In this document: piece by piece, positions 11,491-22,139 of the stretch
How the letters are laid out: the number at the start of each line of letters is the position of its first letter
Numbering within the stretch: position 1 is the stretch's first letter
Source of the DNA: Austropuccinia psidii
Taxonomy: Eukaryota > Basidiomycota > Pucciniomycetes > Pucciniales > Sphaerophragmiaceae
Reading direction: 5' to 3'
Assembly (NCBI GenBank): GCA_023105745.1
Contig: JALGQZ010000006.1
Coordinates: forward strand, 32,999,686-33,063,685
Length of the DNA stretch: 64,000 bases
Translations under genes and position numbers: made by a program
Notes under the pieces: model-generated
Seen by the model: only the letters and a program-made list of their open reading frames with translations
Database searches by the model: none
Told to the model about the DNA's origin: nothing

Positions 11491-13552
11491 TTATTGCAGA
11501 GCATCACCATTCGGCCTAATAACTGGCATGTCAAGTATCTTGAGGGCGCTATTCTGCATCTTACTACAGCCTTTGAGCCAATCTTGATCAAATACCTGAA
11601 ATGATAAGCCTTCCGGAATATCACCATCATCTGTCAATCGTAACTCTGCCAATCTATCAATAGTTTTTTTACCCTTTTTTTTAATGCAATTACAAAACTC
11701 TATGTCTCGATCCATTTTTAATACCAATTCATTAAATAACTGGGAGCGCCAGCGTAATCCCACTTTGCGGTAAACTTGACGGCCATTTTCCAGTACCTCC
11801 TCAGTATCTGAACATACTCGAGGGTCATTGAATTGTGATGCTAGAATGGGAAATTTAGCCGTATCACACCATTCACGACGGCGCTCACAGGTCTGCACAT
11901 AATGAAGTAGATCATCATCAGTCTTTGCTCCCAATGAAAAAGAGATACATTAACTAACCCTTTGACGAATCTTCGCGAGCTTTTGATTCTCCTTCTTTTT
12001 AACCAAATACTCGGCATCCTTTTGAATAGACTTCCATTCTCTTTTCAAATAAGTGAAATATCGCTCCATTAAAGCCGCCACGACCCCATAGTTATTATGA
12101 TCCTTGTTCCAACAGTAATGATGATACTCGGTGCTGACCAGTGCAAGACAGAATGTACGGTAAAACACCATAGACATCAGCTCATTGAATGGATGTTGCC
12201 ATGAGCTCTCCCAGTCCCAAGTGAATCGCTTTAGTCCTAGTTTGTGGAGCTCATTTTCGCAGTAGCTTTGGAAACCCTGAGACTGAACCTGTGTTGATGG
12301 CTCATTGAAAACATCCTCGGGGACATATACGAGATGACCAGCCACTTGAATTGCAATTTCACACTCTTCTGTGCTTGGTGGTGCTGGTAGTGAGGAAAAA
12401 TCCTTATCCCTAACTTTGAGTAGGAACAGGCAATGTGCATGTACTGCTGATCTCATTCCATGGACATTCTCTGGAAGTTCTGCTTTCAGCCATTTTTGTT
12501 GCTCCTTCTGGCTTGCACCTTTCGCCACATTGTGAGCTTTACGAGCCTGGTTCCTTTGCTGTCTGACCTCGGATTGTTCAAGCATACTCTGGGCAAGGCC
12601 CATTTGAGGATGGGTGAACTCATTATTTGACTGAGTGCCATGATCATGCGCCGTGAAATTGTCACTCCTTGCTTCATCATTTGTTTCCATTTGAGTCGGA
12701 GACATGTTCTCATCCTCATCATCCACCATTTTCTCTCTTGATGAACTGGCATGAGCTGTTCTTGGTTTGGAGGAATATGGATGATGACGTCCAGTGACTT
12801 CCTCTTTATGGACCAGAGGTGAAGATGCATAAAGTTCATCACCTGCCATGCACATCATCAGTTAACACATCAAAAAATGAATGAAGACTGGTCATACTCA
12901 CAATCTTCAATTGGCTCCTGAGATTGCACTGACTTGCCTTTAGGTGCCATATCTAACCCATGAAACAAACATATCAAATTGTGAAAAAGGTTATACTCCG
13001 AAATTAAAATGACTTACTTTGATGAAGCGTCAATCCTGGATTTCCCTCCGACAGACCACTCCAAGTTACATTCTCCAATGGTCTTTTTCGTTGCCCCCCA
13101 TCCATGCGCCTTTCATCACCCACATGAACCTGAGATTCTGATGGAATATTGAGGGTTGGCTGTTTACTTTGGCCAAAGGGATCCTGGGATGCGACTGGAT
13201 TCCGACCGGGATTAAGGAGGAACTCACGTGGAAATTTTGATTGGGGATTAGCATGTGATGAGATTTGAGGTGTGCCTTCTGGCCCCTGAGACACATGCGT
13301 TTGTGTATTAGTGGGATTCGGGGGAATTGGAGTGACGGAAATATTTGGTATCAACCAAGTGCTTGAAGTTGGAGCCTTTGGATTGCCCACATCAATGTTA
13401 AGACCTGATACATTCATTGAGGATGCGATAGGGGTTGTGAGAGGAATGATGGGGCTCAATGGTGACTGTGTTTGAACATATTCTATGCTAGATTCACTAT
13501 TTGAGTCATGAACAGAACCTGAACGGGATTTATGTGACTTGAAAGATGACAT
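11491..13552 (-). pseudogene. Unknown spliced gene 2 of the giant element, copy A (one stop codon)
   Basis: Family not recognised. Exons on the minus strand: 13018-13552 (Ser/Pro/Thr-rich, probably disordered), a small exon near 12905-12955 starting NMAPKGK, and 12842 to 11491. The introns use GTAAGT and GTGAGT donors and keep the frame. The main exon has a charged region, then a conserved domain rich in Trp, His and Tyr (for example YHHYCWNKDHNNYG near 12100-12140) and a C-terminal block with DDDLLHYVQ. A single TAA at 11950-11952, where copy B has a Tyr codon, interrupts an otherwise continuous reading frame. It diverges from the transposase gene. Confidence 0.7.
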
Positions 13553-14513
13553 AAGGGCCGAAAAAGTACACTGATATTTTTAACTAGATAAAACACCTCA
13601 GTATTATGATAAAATAGAGTGATATGAGATGAAATCTTTTCAAATTTAGAATAGAGAAATTCTATGAATAGTTGGAACTAAGTGTTGCGTGAAAGTCCAA
13701 TAAGCCTCTTTTTAGGAGAATCCTCCCTGCCTCCTCTTGAGCTCCTCCGCTTTTATCGGAAACCACCCGGCACGGCCTACCACCATATAATGTAATATTT
13801 CCTTGATCTCAAAGGGGAACCATCATCCATAAGTAATCATATTTGGTAACATTTCTGCCTCCCCATTGTCACATTTTGTGAATTATCCAAACTACCAATA
13901 TATGCATTGAAATTCCACAGCATTGTACATCTGTAAAGGGGTATATTCATGAAGGATTTACCCACAAAAGAGACATCACCTTTACAAGAAAGGCAAAACA
14001 ATCCAAATCACACTCCAACCGATTAAAAGCCTGCTGCACTCAAACCGAATACCAAGAATTTAGGTGCACTCCAACCTTTTATGTAATAGAGTTATATCGT
14101 TATGTCTGTAATAAGGTTTAAGCCATGTACGATGGCGTGCCAGCGTACATGGTTTGAATGTCAATCCCCTCAAATCAATGTTGACACATCCCTATTGGAA
14201 CACCCCTCAAGGGTCAAAACCGCAGTATCACCATGTGTAAATAAAATAGTATATGTATGAGCATTGAGCAGCATGGCATTTTACCCAATTAAACTCCTAA
14301 CCAATTCCGCCATCCAGATGAGACATGTTACACTCCATCAGCTGCAGCTCACGCACCATTACAAATGGGATAAAATTCTCAGATGGCTCAAATCATCTCC
14401 CCCTTCATAAATACTCACTCAATTTTTTTGCCAATTAATAACACTCCTAAACACTTTCACATCAGCCATAGATATTTATACACAAACCAACCGTACTCCC
14501 AATTCCTGCAACA
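13553..14513. other. Divergent intergenic region, copy A
   Basis: About 960 bp between the starts of unknown gene 2 (-) and the transposase (+), a likely two-way promoter. It holds the palindrome at 14123 and a TATA-like CATAAATA near 14406, about 105 bp before the transposase ATG. In copy B the left half, up to 14008, is deleted. Confidence 0.5.
14123..14152. promoter_or_regulatory. Palindrome 5, copy A
   Basis: Arms CCATGTACG and CGTACATGG around a TGGCGTGCCA core, about 360 bp before the transposase start codon. Confidence 0.65.
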
Positions 14514-17500
14514 ATGACAACCCGCCGCTATTCCTCAATGCGTATATGCATGTGTCAACACTGCTCAACTCAAACACACTCTTCCCCTGAGGGTGATAGG
14601 CCTGGAGTTGCCTTCACACCTTTCCAATATAAACAGCACATTAAAAAGCTCAAATCAACCATTGCACCCAAATCTCTTCCAAACATCCCTACTTCTGCAT
14701 CAGGATCTGAGTGCCCACAACTTCTATTGGATCAAACATTCCCAGCTGATTATTCACCACAATGGGCCCAAAGCATCTTCTCCACAGCACCGGGGCTCAA
14801 TTCAATTGCACAGAAACCATACAGCAGCAGTCAAACCCTTCCTCCACAAGACCTTGGAATGATAATATCTGCCATTCTATTATTAAGGTATAATATACCC
14901 CGCAGGGCTTCACGCATTCTCCACCCCGCCCTAAACCTGCTGATCAAGTCCAGCATCTCAAGCTCCGGTGGTCCCCCCATTCCTGCATTCCATATACCTC
15001 AAGATCTGAGTACCATATTTGAACATCTCCAATTGGAGCCAGTGATTCAAAACTATATATGTTGTCCTCAATGTTTCTCTCTTAATGGCCTTACTGAATC
15101 AGTCACAACTGACCAACCCCACTGTCAACGCCATAATGACCCAAATGATCATGATCCCCCTTGCACACAATCATTAGGCAAATTCATCTATTCATTTGAA
15201 GCCCACACCCAAAACACCACCAACATGAAGCAAAAATTTATACCAACAAAACATTTCATTTATCAACCATTCAAAAATTGGCTTGCCAGATTTCTTCAGC
15301 GGGCTGGAATTATGGAAATTCTGCATCAACATAAACAATCCCAAACTCCCGAAGATTCCCCAAAATGTGACGTCTGGGATGGATTGGTCTGGAGACGCTT
15401 CACTGGCACTAGAAATATCCATGACCCCCCATTCATGTCCATTCCTGGTGCATTGGCCTTCTCCATTTATGTGGACTGGTTTAATGCACATGGAAAGTCC
15501 ACCCGGTTGGCCAGCATTGGACCTATCATGCTTATTTGTCTTAATCTCCCCCCAAGTGAAAGATTGAAGCCAGAGAATGTCTATGTTGCAGGAATAATCC
15601 CTGGTCCGAAGGAGCCAACTTCCCTTCAATTGAATTATTTATTAATGCCACTCATCAAGGAGCTCAAAGAGCTATGGCAAGGTTACCATTTTTCACCCAC
15701 CTCAACAGGTCCTTCAGGATCCTTTATCCGTGTTGCCATTCTCACAGCCATTGCGGATGTGGTTGCCATGCGCAAGCTTACTGGATTTATTTCCCATTCA
15801 GGCAACCACTTTTGTAATTTTTGCACCATTCACAAAGCTCAAATTGATGAAATTGGTCCTCAATTTCACTACACACGCTCATATCAAAATCATAAATCAA
15901 CCATTGCCAAATGGCTTTGGGCAACCCCACAACAAATACAAGCAATTTTCTCTGAGTATGGAGTGCGATATTCAATTTTAGAAGACCTTCCATATTGGGA
16001 TGCCACCAGAATGGTTAATCTTGACATAATGCATAATTCAATACTTGGAATTTTGAAGGATCATGCAACTTTCAAATTGTGCATTCCAGAGTCCAAATCA
16101 AAAATTTACCTCAGGTCCCGCAGGAAATCCAATGACACCAACAGTTCAGACTCAGATTCCATGACCTCCAACAGCTCTCTTTATAAAATCACATTGAGAG
16201 AGGCCCGCTCCCTGAGAAGAGACGCAGCAAAAATAATAAATGAGCCACTCCCCACTACTTCCACCCAAAAAAACTACTTCTCAATGCCCACCCCTAACAC
16301 AGAACATCCATCTAGTGGTTCTGCGGAGATTCCTTCATTTGATGCCGATTACATCCCCACTTCTGAAATCCCCTCTGAATTGGATATCACTGCACTGAGT
16401 GATCACCAGATCAAGGGTGAGGCTCTGGAGCATCTCCGACAAATCATATCTGAGACAATAACTCCCTCATCATGGACAAGAGTACCTTGCAACATGGGTT
16501 CCCCCTCTCATGGTACCTTAAAAGCCGCTGAATGGGCTCTCTTATATAAGGTCTATATTCCATTTTTAATGCTCAGTCAACAGATGTCATTAGATGTACA
16601 CCAATCCGCCAACATTCAAAGGCAAATGGGTCAGTCAGAAGAACTTGGAAATGAACTAACCAAGAATACATTCCATTTGATTAGTTCTATCAACATTGCC
16701 ACAAGTTGGACTGTTTCAATAGGAGATGCGACTGCATTTGCTGAACATTGGAAAAAATTCAGCCTTTCCAATCAACTCCTGTTCCCAAAACAGAAAAGTA
16801 AACCAAATCATCATTTTGCTGACCAAATTCCCGAACTCTTCCAACGTTGGGGCCCAGCACAAGCCTCAGCCACATGGGGTTATGAGCGCTTGATTGGAGT
16901 ATTTGCAAAAATGCCAACAAATAACAAAATATGTACGTCAATTAATAAGATCAATATATTCACATTGATTAAACACCTGAACTGAATAAGATTAACTTCT
17001 TGCAACTCTAAATAGATGATATAGATAAAACCTTACTTCAACATATCTGTCGATGTTCCAGCCTTTCCGTTCTCCTGAAGTCCCCATCCGTGCCATGTGA
17101 AATAAAACAGCTTTTCAAATCACAGCCACCTGCCCTGTTCAATGACCATAAATATAACAAACCATCCTGCCATGACCAAGAAAATTATGATTGTCTGGTT
17201 GAGTACTTACAGAATTTTCATGCAACAAGGGAAATAGCTGATTGGATCAGCTTAGACACTACTGTGCAATCCACAAGTCATCTCACTTCAAGGATTGTCT
17301 CACCTTGGTATTTTCCAGTTTCAAACATTAATATTGGGAACAATATATTTTCAACTGAATCCAAAAATGTCAGCAACAGTGTGATATGTTTTCTGAGGGG
17401 CAACTCACGACGCTTTGGTATTATTAATAGCATTTTTAAAGTCTCTGAGCCATCTAGCATACTGAACAATAACTTTCTGATCTTAAAAACTTTGAAGATT

Positions 17501-17677
17501 GATGTGAATCTCTTACCAGATTGGCCGCATCTGAATATTTATAAAGCTGTTGGTTTTCATGATGGACACTTGATTATATCTGAAGAAGAAATTGAAGGTA
17601 ACTGTGGATTGTATGATAACAAAGTTCTGTCATGTGGACTGCTTGTAATGATAAAGCCGTTATTTCATGAGATTTAG
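14514..17677 (+). CDS. tnp2-type (CMC superfamily) transposase, copy A, intact
   Basis: A cut-and-paste transposase of the tnp2/CACTA type. Exon 1 is 14514-16932. An 83-bp intron at 16933-17015 (GTACGT...ATAG) joins in frame to exon 2 (17016-17677), giving 1027 codons including the stop, with no internal stop. N-terminal CxxC pairs (CMCQHC; CCPQC near 15060) look zinc-binding. Acidic residues fit a DDE core: YVDWFN (Asp about residue 321), AIADVVAM (Asp 415), a C-x2-C motif CNFC (434-437), and LDIMHN (Asp 504, His 507). A late WGYERLIG motif (Glu about 791) may supply the third acid. The frame was chosen from the first ATG after the TATA-like site. It is the only clearly intact full-length gene of the element. 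Confidence 0.85.
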
Positions 17678-18487
17678 TCTACAGAAATGCAAATATCTCA
17701 GATTCATTAGCAATTTTGCTAGTGAAATAACTGCCTCAAAATTTAGTGACAGAGACATGCCATTGTGACAAGCAAAGCCCATTATTTCACATTGCCACAA
17801 AGAACTTACTATTTTGACATTGGGTACAGTGTGAATAAGCCAAGTTCAATGATCAAATGACCCACACACTCACCTTTCACAGCATCCAAAATTTCTAACT
17901 GCGCCATCATCATGTTGGAAGGGGAAGTGGCCCTTGCGCACACACCAATGCACACGCAAGCGCACCCGCACACGCCAATGCACACGCAAGTGCACCCGCA
18001 CACGCCAATGCACACGCACCCACACACGCAGTATTGTGCAGCGGGCTCTACCAGTGTCACCTGCAAAACGACAATCCCGCTCAGGCGGAGTCCTTTCATG
18101 GACGACCTGGTGAAGTCAAACCCCCCGCCAAAATTTCTAACGGCGCCATCATCATGTAGGAAGGGGAAGCGACCCTTGCGCACCCGCAAGCGCACCCACA
18201 CACGCACACGCGGTATTGTGCGGCGGGCCCTACCAGTGTCACCTGCAAAACAACAATCCCGCTCAGGCGGAGTCCTTTTATGGATGACCTGGTGAAGTCA
18301 AACCCCCCGCCTACATCAAGACTGGCTGAAGGACATCTTTGATGTGTGTGTGTGCAAACAGGCGGGTCTGGTGTAATTTTTACCAATCATCGGACGGTTG
18401 CGGGATGATCAGGTGGTGAGGAATCTGAGTTGAAGGCACAGGGGAACCAATATTATTGGATGTCACAGGATTTGGTGTAAGACCAGA
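17678..18487. repeat. 3' subterminal region of copy A with tandem repeats
   Basis: No gene supported. At about 17938-18028, CACACGCCAATG and CACACGCAAGCG units alternate with a period of about 30 bp. A block at about 17888-18130 is repeated at about 18131-18311 (shared AATTTCTAAC, GCCATCATCATGT and CAATCCCGCTCAGGCGG). Copy B has one block at about 50165-50630. Confidence 0.7.
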
Positions 18488-18566
18488 GTGTGACGTGTGC
18501 TCAACGTTCGCTTGATTTTTGCTTGACGTGAGCTCGACTTTTATCCTGCTTGACGTTTGCTTGATG
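18488..18566. repeat. Subterminal GCTTGACGT-type repeats, copy A
   Basis: Several close variants of GCTTGACGT, GCTTGATTT and GCTTGATGT lie within about 80 bp inside the right inverted repeat. Copy B has the same set at about 50796-50874, and reverse-orientation ACGTCA copies occur near its left end at about 20807-20835. Subterminal short repeats in CACTA elements are known binding sites for element-encoded proteins; that role here is inferred. Confidence 0.5.
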
Positions 18567-18608
18567 TGAAGTCAATCGCCGACGATTGACACGAGATTCG
18601 CCCTGGTG
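18567..18608 (-). repeat. Right terminal inverted repeat of copy A
   Basis: Ends GATTCGCCCTGGTG. It keeps CpGs that are TpG or CpA in copy B. GTCAATCG (18571-18578) and CGATTGAC (18583-18590) form an 8-bp inverted pair around CCGA inside the repeat. Confidence 0.9.
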
Positions 18609-20686
18609 AATTCATATGAAATATTTCCTGTGGTGATTTTGGTATTTGTATTTGGATAATAATCCCAAATTTCTTACCTGTGGCTCTATTTTATTTTTGG
18701 AACCTGTCACAAGTTTGGAAGTATTCTGCAACAGTTTTTCTCCACTTTGGCACCAATAGTAGGTTTTTATTCTTTTGAGAGATGTCTAGATAAAACACTA
18801 TAATTGCATTCATGTAGGATAGTCTCTATTAAAGCTCTATATGTCAAGGACCTAACACATGTGTGTTTGGTACTACAATAAAGGATTGCATCAAGGAGGT
18901 GTAACCTTCCTTCATCATATTCTTTTTTCCAAAACTCATATACCTTGGAAGATAATGATGGGTATTTGCAATCTTTCATCAGGGGTAGGCACATAAGATA
19001 TGTCAATTTCTGTCCATCTTATAGCATTTTTTGACTTTCTTAAGGAATGATGTGCCAATCTCTGTGAAACATATTCCTTCTATATGAATTCCTTCCTGTG
19101 GTCCCCATGCTGGGTTTTCATGAGTATTTTCAAGAGCCCATCTGCTGATACCATCTGTATTTTTGGAAATATTTCCAGATTTATGTACTATGGTGATACT
19201 TTTTCTATATTATTTAATAGAAATCTGCCATCTCAGCATATTTTTATTTTGTGTCTTCATATTTAGAAATTATTTGACAGAATTACATTCTGTAAGGACA
19301 TAAAATACTGTTCTATCTAAGTAATTTTGTAGCTTTTCTAGGCCCACATTTAGCAAAGTGATTCCATTTGGCTTGCTCCATATCTTTCTTCTGTTGGATT
19401 AACTTGTCTTGAAATAAAGCAAATTGGTCCTTCAGCAGTTTTATCAATCATTATTTGTGTTTTGTTTAGTGCAGCTCATAATACTTCTCCACAAGCATTA
19501 ATTCCTAGTTTTAAGGGTAGTTTCCAATCTGGAATTAAGAGAAAAGGAAAATGTGTGAGGCTTTTTTCAATTCTTCATATGCTTTAATATTTCTTCAGGA
19601 ATTTTTATGCTATATTTGATGAGAAAAATCTTTATAAAAGGATTTTGTGGTTTTTGCAAATTCTTTTATATGTTGTTTTAAATATCCATAAAATCCTAAG
19701 AAGGATTGCATGTCTTTCTTATTTTAGGGCCATGGTTTTGATAGTACTGCTGCTACTTTATCTTATCTATTACCAAAAGTAGTCCCAACAATACATGTCC
19801 ACCTTATTTTAGTTAACTGTATGCAAAATGAAATTTCTTTGATGATATTTTCATATCTACTTAAAGTATCTTCTGTAATACTCTTTCAAGTATTGTCAGA
19901 TGATTTTCCCAAATTTCTGAGAAAAATACAATATCATCAATATAGATGATTATCCTTTCCTCTGATGATTCTTCAGTTAATATAGTATTGTTCATTCGTT
20001 GGTAATGGGAAGGGGCATTTTTATACCAAATGGCATTCTTAGGTATTCAGGTATTCCACAGTGGACTATCATCCTCAGAAGTGTTCTGGAAAAATATGTT
20101 AAGAAATTTTGGTGAAAAACTTCAAGGGCATCCATGGCTGTAATGAACTTAGATTTCTGGATTTATGTTAATGTCTCATGGATCCTAGGTGATGGATATC
20201 TGTAAGGAATATTATAGGTATTAAAATCTCTAAATTCTCCTACCATTCTTGCTTTACCATTTTTCCAGGTTATAATGACTGTTTTAGTTACTTCTACTTC
20301 TTCATTATGGCCTACGTTTTTTCAATCCCCTAGGTCCACTGATTCTTTAATGTGTAACTCTAAGGCTTCTGTAGCTCTTGGGCTGGCTGGATAACCTGGT
20401 ATTCTCAACAGGGGTGTAAAAAGTGTATCTACATTTATAATCATATCAACCTCATGTCCAAGTATGGAATTTAGTGGTTCTTTGCCACTTGAAAAGGCAC
20501 TTTTGTATTTATATAAGAAGTCAATAAATCTTTCTTTCATTTTTTCTGTTAATTAATTATTTCATTCCTCCTCTTTTAGTTTTTCACTTATGAATAAGTG
20601 TTTCTCTGGGGTTACTTCCTCATTTTTATAACATTAATTTGATTCCTCTTAATAAAGAAGTTTGTTTTTTTCTCTTATTATCTCCT
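18609..20686 (-). pseudogene. Degenerate Ty3/gypsy pol segment (RT to integrase zinc domain)
   Basis: Read on the minus strand from 20686. The RT start shows a GHEVDMIINVD block and a PGYPASPRA block (20540-20322). A YIDD catalytic box follows at 19934-19945, then integrase HHCC zinc-domain remnants (ILHECNYS at about 18800 and an EYFQTCDRFQK-like stretch at about 18690). Stops and frameshifts are frequent. It is the target into which copies A and B inserted, since both junctions fall inside readable pol sequence. The rest of integrase should lie left of copy A, outside the window. Confidence 0.82.
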
Positions 20687-20728
20687 CACCAGGGCAAATC
20701 TCAGTTCAATTGTTGGCGATTGACTTCA
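20687..20728 (+). repeat. Left terminal inverted repeat of copy B
   Basis: Begins CACCAGGGCAAATCTCA and pairs with the reverse complement of 50875-50916, with mismatches at repeat positions 18, 19, 25 and 32. CAC-first ends are typical of CACTA-like elements. The inner part holds an imperfect TCAAT...ATTGA palindrome that is better preserved at the right end of copy A. Confidence 0.92.
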
Positions 20729-21037
20729 TGTCGCACTGCGGTCAGTATAAAATCTTGCTTCAGTCGCTTTAGTGTCACTTTATAGTCACTGGATTTATTG
20801 GGCCACGTCACATCAGCATCAAGACAACGTCAATCATCACATGTGTCACATGAGAATTTCACTCAAAGCCCGAACCCATTTCAACACTATTTGCAACGTT
20901 TGGGTAATTTCACCTCATTGACTTCCGCCTCCCCAATGCTTAGCATGCTTACACACTCGCACCACCCTCCAGATGAGACTCCAACACTTCCCCCCCATCT
21001 CCCTCCTCACCACTCCTTACACTTTCACACCCCCACC
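20729..21037. other. Left subterminal region of copy B
   Basis: No gene. It contains ACGTCA words near 20813 and 20833 in inverse orientation to the right-end repeats, then a pyrimidine-rich stretch leading into the 51-bp array. Confidence 0.45.
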
Positions 21038-21425
21038 CTTACCATCCTTACGCTTGCGTAGTACCCTCTCAACATGCCTCCAACACAGCTTACCATCCTT
21101 ACGCTCACGGAGTGCCCTCCCGACATGCTCTTGACACCACTTATGATCCTTACGCTTGTGTAGTGCCCTCCCGAAATGCCTCTGACACAGCTTACCATCC
21201 TTACGCTTGCGGAGTGCCCTCCTGACATGCTCCTGACACTGATTACCATCCTTATGCTTGCAGAGTGCCCTCCCAACATGCTCCCAACACTACTTACCAT
21301 CCTTACGCTCATATAGTGCCCTCCCGAAATGCCTCCAACACTGCTTACCATCCTTACGCTCATGTAGTGCCCTCCCGACATGCCTCCGACAAAGCTTACC
21401 ATCCTCATGCTTCTGTATTACATCC
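21038..21425. repeat. 51-bp minisatellite in the left part of copy B
   Basis: About 7.5 tandem units with starts at 21089, 21140, 21191, 21242, 21293, 21344 and 21395, exactly 51 bp apart. The core is CTTACCATCCTTACGCT, then GTGCCCTCC. The minus strand is open through the array as a 17-residue repeat because 51 is divisible by three. I regard that as a by-product of the repeat. Confidence 0.9.
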
Positions 21426-22139
21426 ATAGTGTACGGTGGCTTGATGGCGTACACAATGAACGCAATTGCCGAAATATGCTGAGTGGCCTTCTCTGCCAAC
21501 AGGACCTAAGGGGAAATTGGTCAGTATATTCACAATGTTGTGGTTAGGGTTTAAATCAAGAGACTCACAAATTAAAACCTAATAAGTGGACTGTTTATGA
21601 CAAGAATTGTGTCTCCTGTTTCCCCAACAATACCATTTTATTTCATATCATTCAAATGGAACACTTTGCTTAGTCCTTACCTCATGAGCGTTGAATAGTT
21701 CAAATGTTGACTTTAGTAGGTTTCTCACTATTCAACTTTATTCAATGTCTCACAGGGAAGTGATTTCATTTGAATTAGATGAAATAATTTGCAACACATT
21801 TCCTCCTTCAATTTCCCGACAAATTGTATTTTGCAAATGCAATACAATTTCAAAAGAAGGTTCCAAGTCTGTTGATGCGCAGGTTTTTTTTGGTCAACTT
21901 GTGGTTCTAAAATGTATTTTCTCTAGAATATTCAATAACTCTTAAACTGCTTTAAATTGATATTTAACTTCTTTCAAAATCACCAAAATTCTCCAATATT
22001 ACCTCAAAAAGAATCCATTATTTTAAACTTATTTTACTACCACCTTTTTTCTCCAATTCGGATCTTTTTATTCAAAAATTTTCAAACAAGTTATCAATCA
22101 ACTCTTCACCATCTATTTGCTCAATAAACTACCTCCACT
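21426..22139. other. 5' region of gene 1, copy B
   Basis: No gene seen. It has a palindrome at 21429-21454 and an AT-rich stretch before the gene 1 start codon at 22140. The equivalent of copy A lies outside the window. Confidence 0.45.
21429..21454. promoter_or_regulatory. Palindrome 6 (left end of copy B)
   Basis: Arms GTGTAC and GTACAC flank CG-N12-CG, about 690 bp before the gene 1 start codon. The centre (GTGGCTTGATGG) is less symmetrical than in the other sites. Confidence 0.5.

Larger units (their letters stand above)
1..18608 (+). mobile_element. Giant CMC/CACTA-type transposon, copy A (left end outside window)
   Basis: Position 1 aligns with about 22841 of copy B, and the two copies run collinear to their right ends at 18608 and 50916. 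Roughly the first 2.15 kb of copy A is therefore missing. It holds the same six genes as copy B plus a full-length transposase. In a sample of about 135 aligned bases of the dioxygenase gene I count about 9 differences from B. The right end CCCTGGTG is followed directly by degenerate gypsy integrase sequence. The 3-bp right flank is AAT; a matching AAT should precede the left end outside the window. Confidence 0.88.

Noticed and set aside
17912..18295. His/Thr-rich open frame (HTQAHPHTP repeats)
   Set aside because: Produced by CAC-rich short repeats in the subterminal region; not conserved in copy B.
21025..21408. Minus-strand open frame with a 17-residue repeat (RMVS motifs)
   Set aside because: Explained by the 51-bp tandem array, whose unit is divisible by three; no start context or conserved partner.
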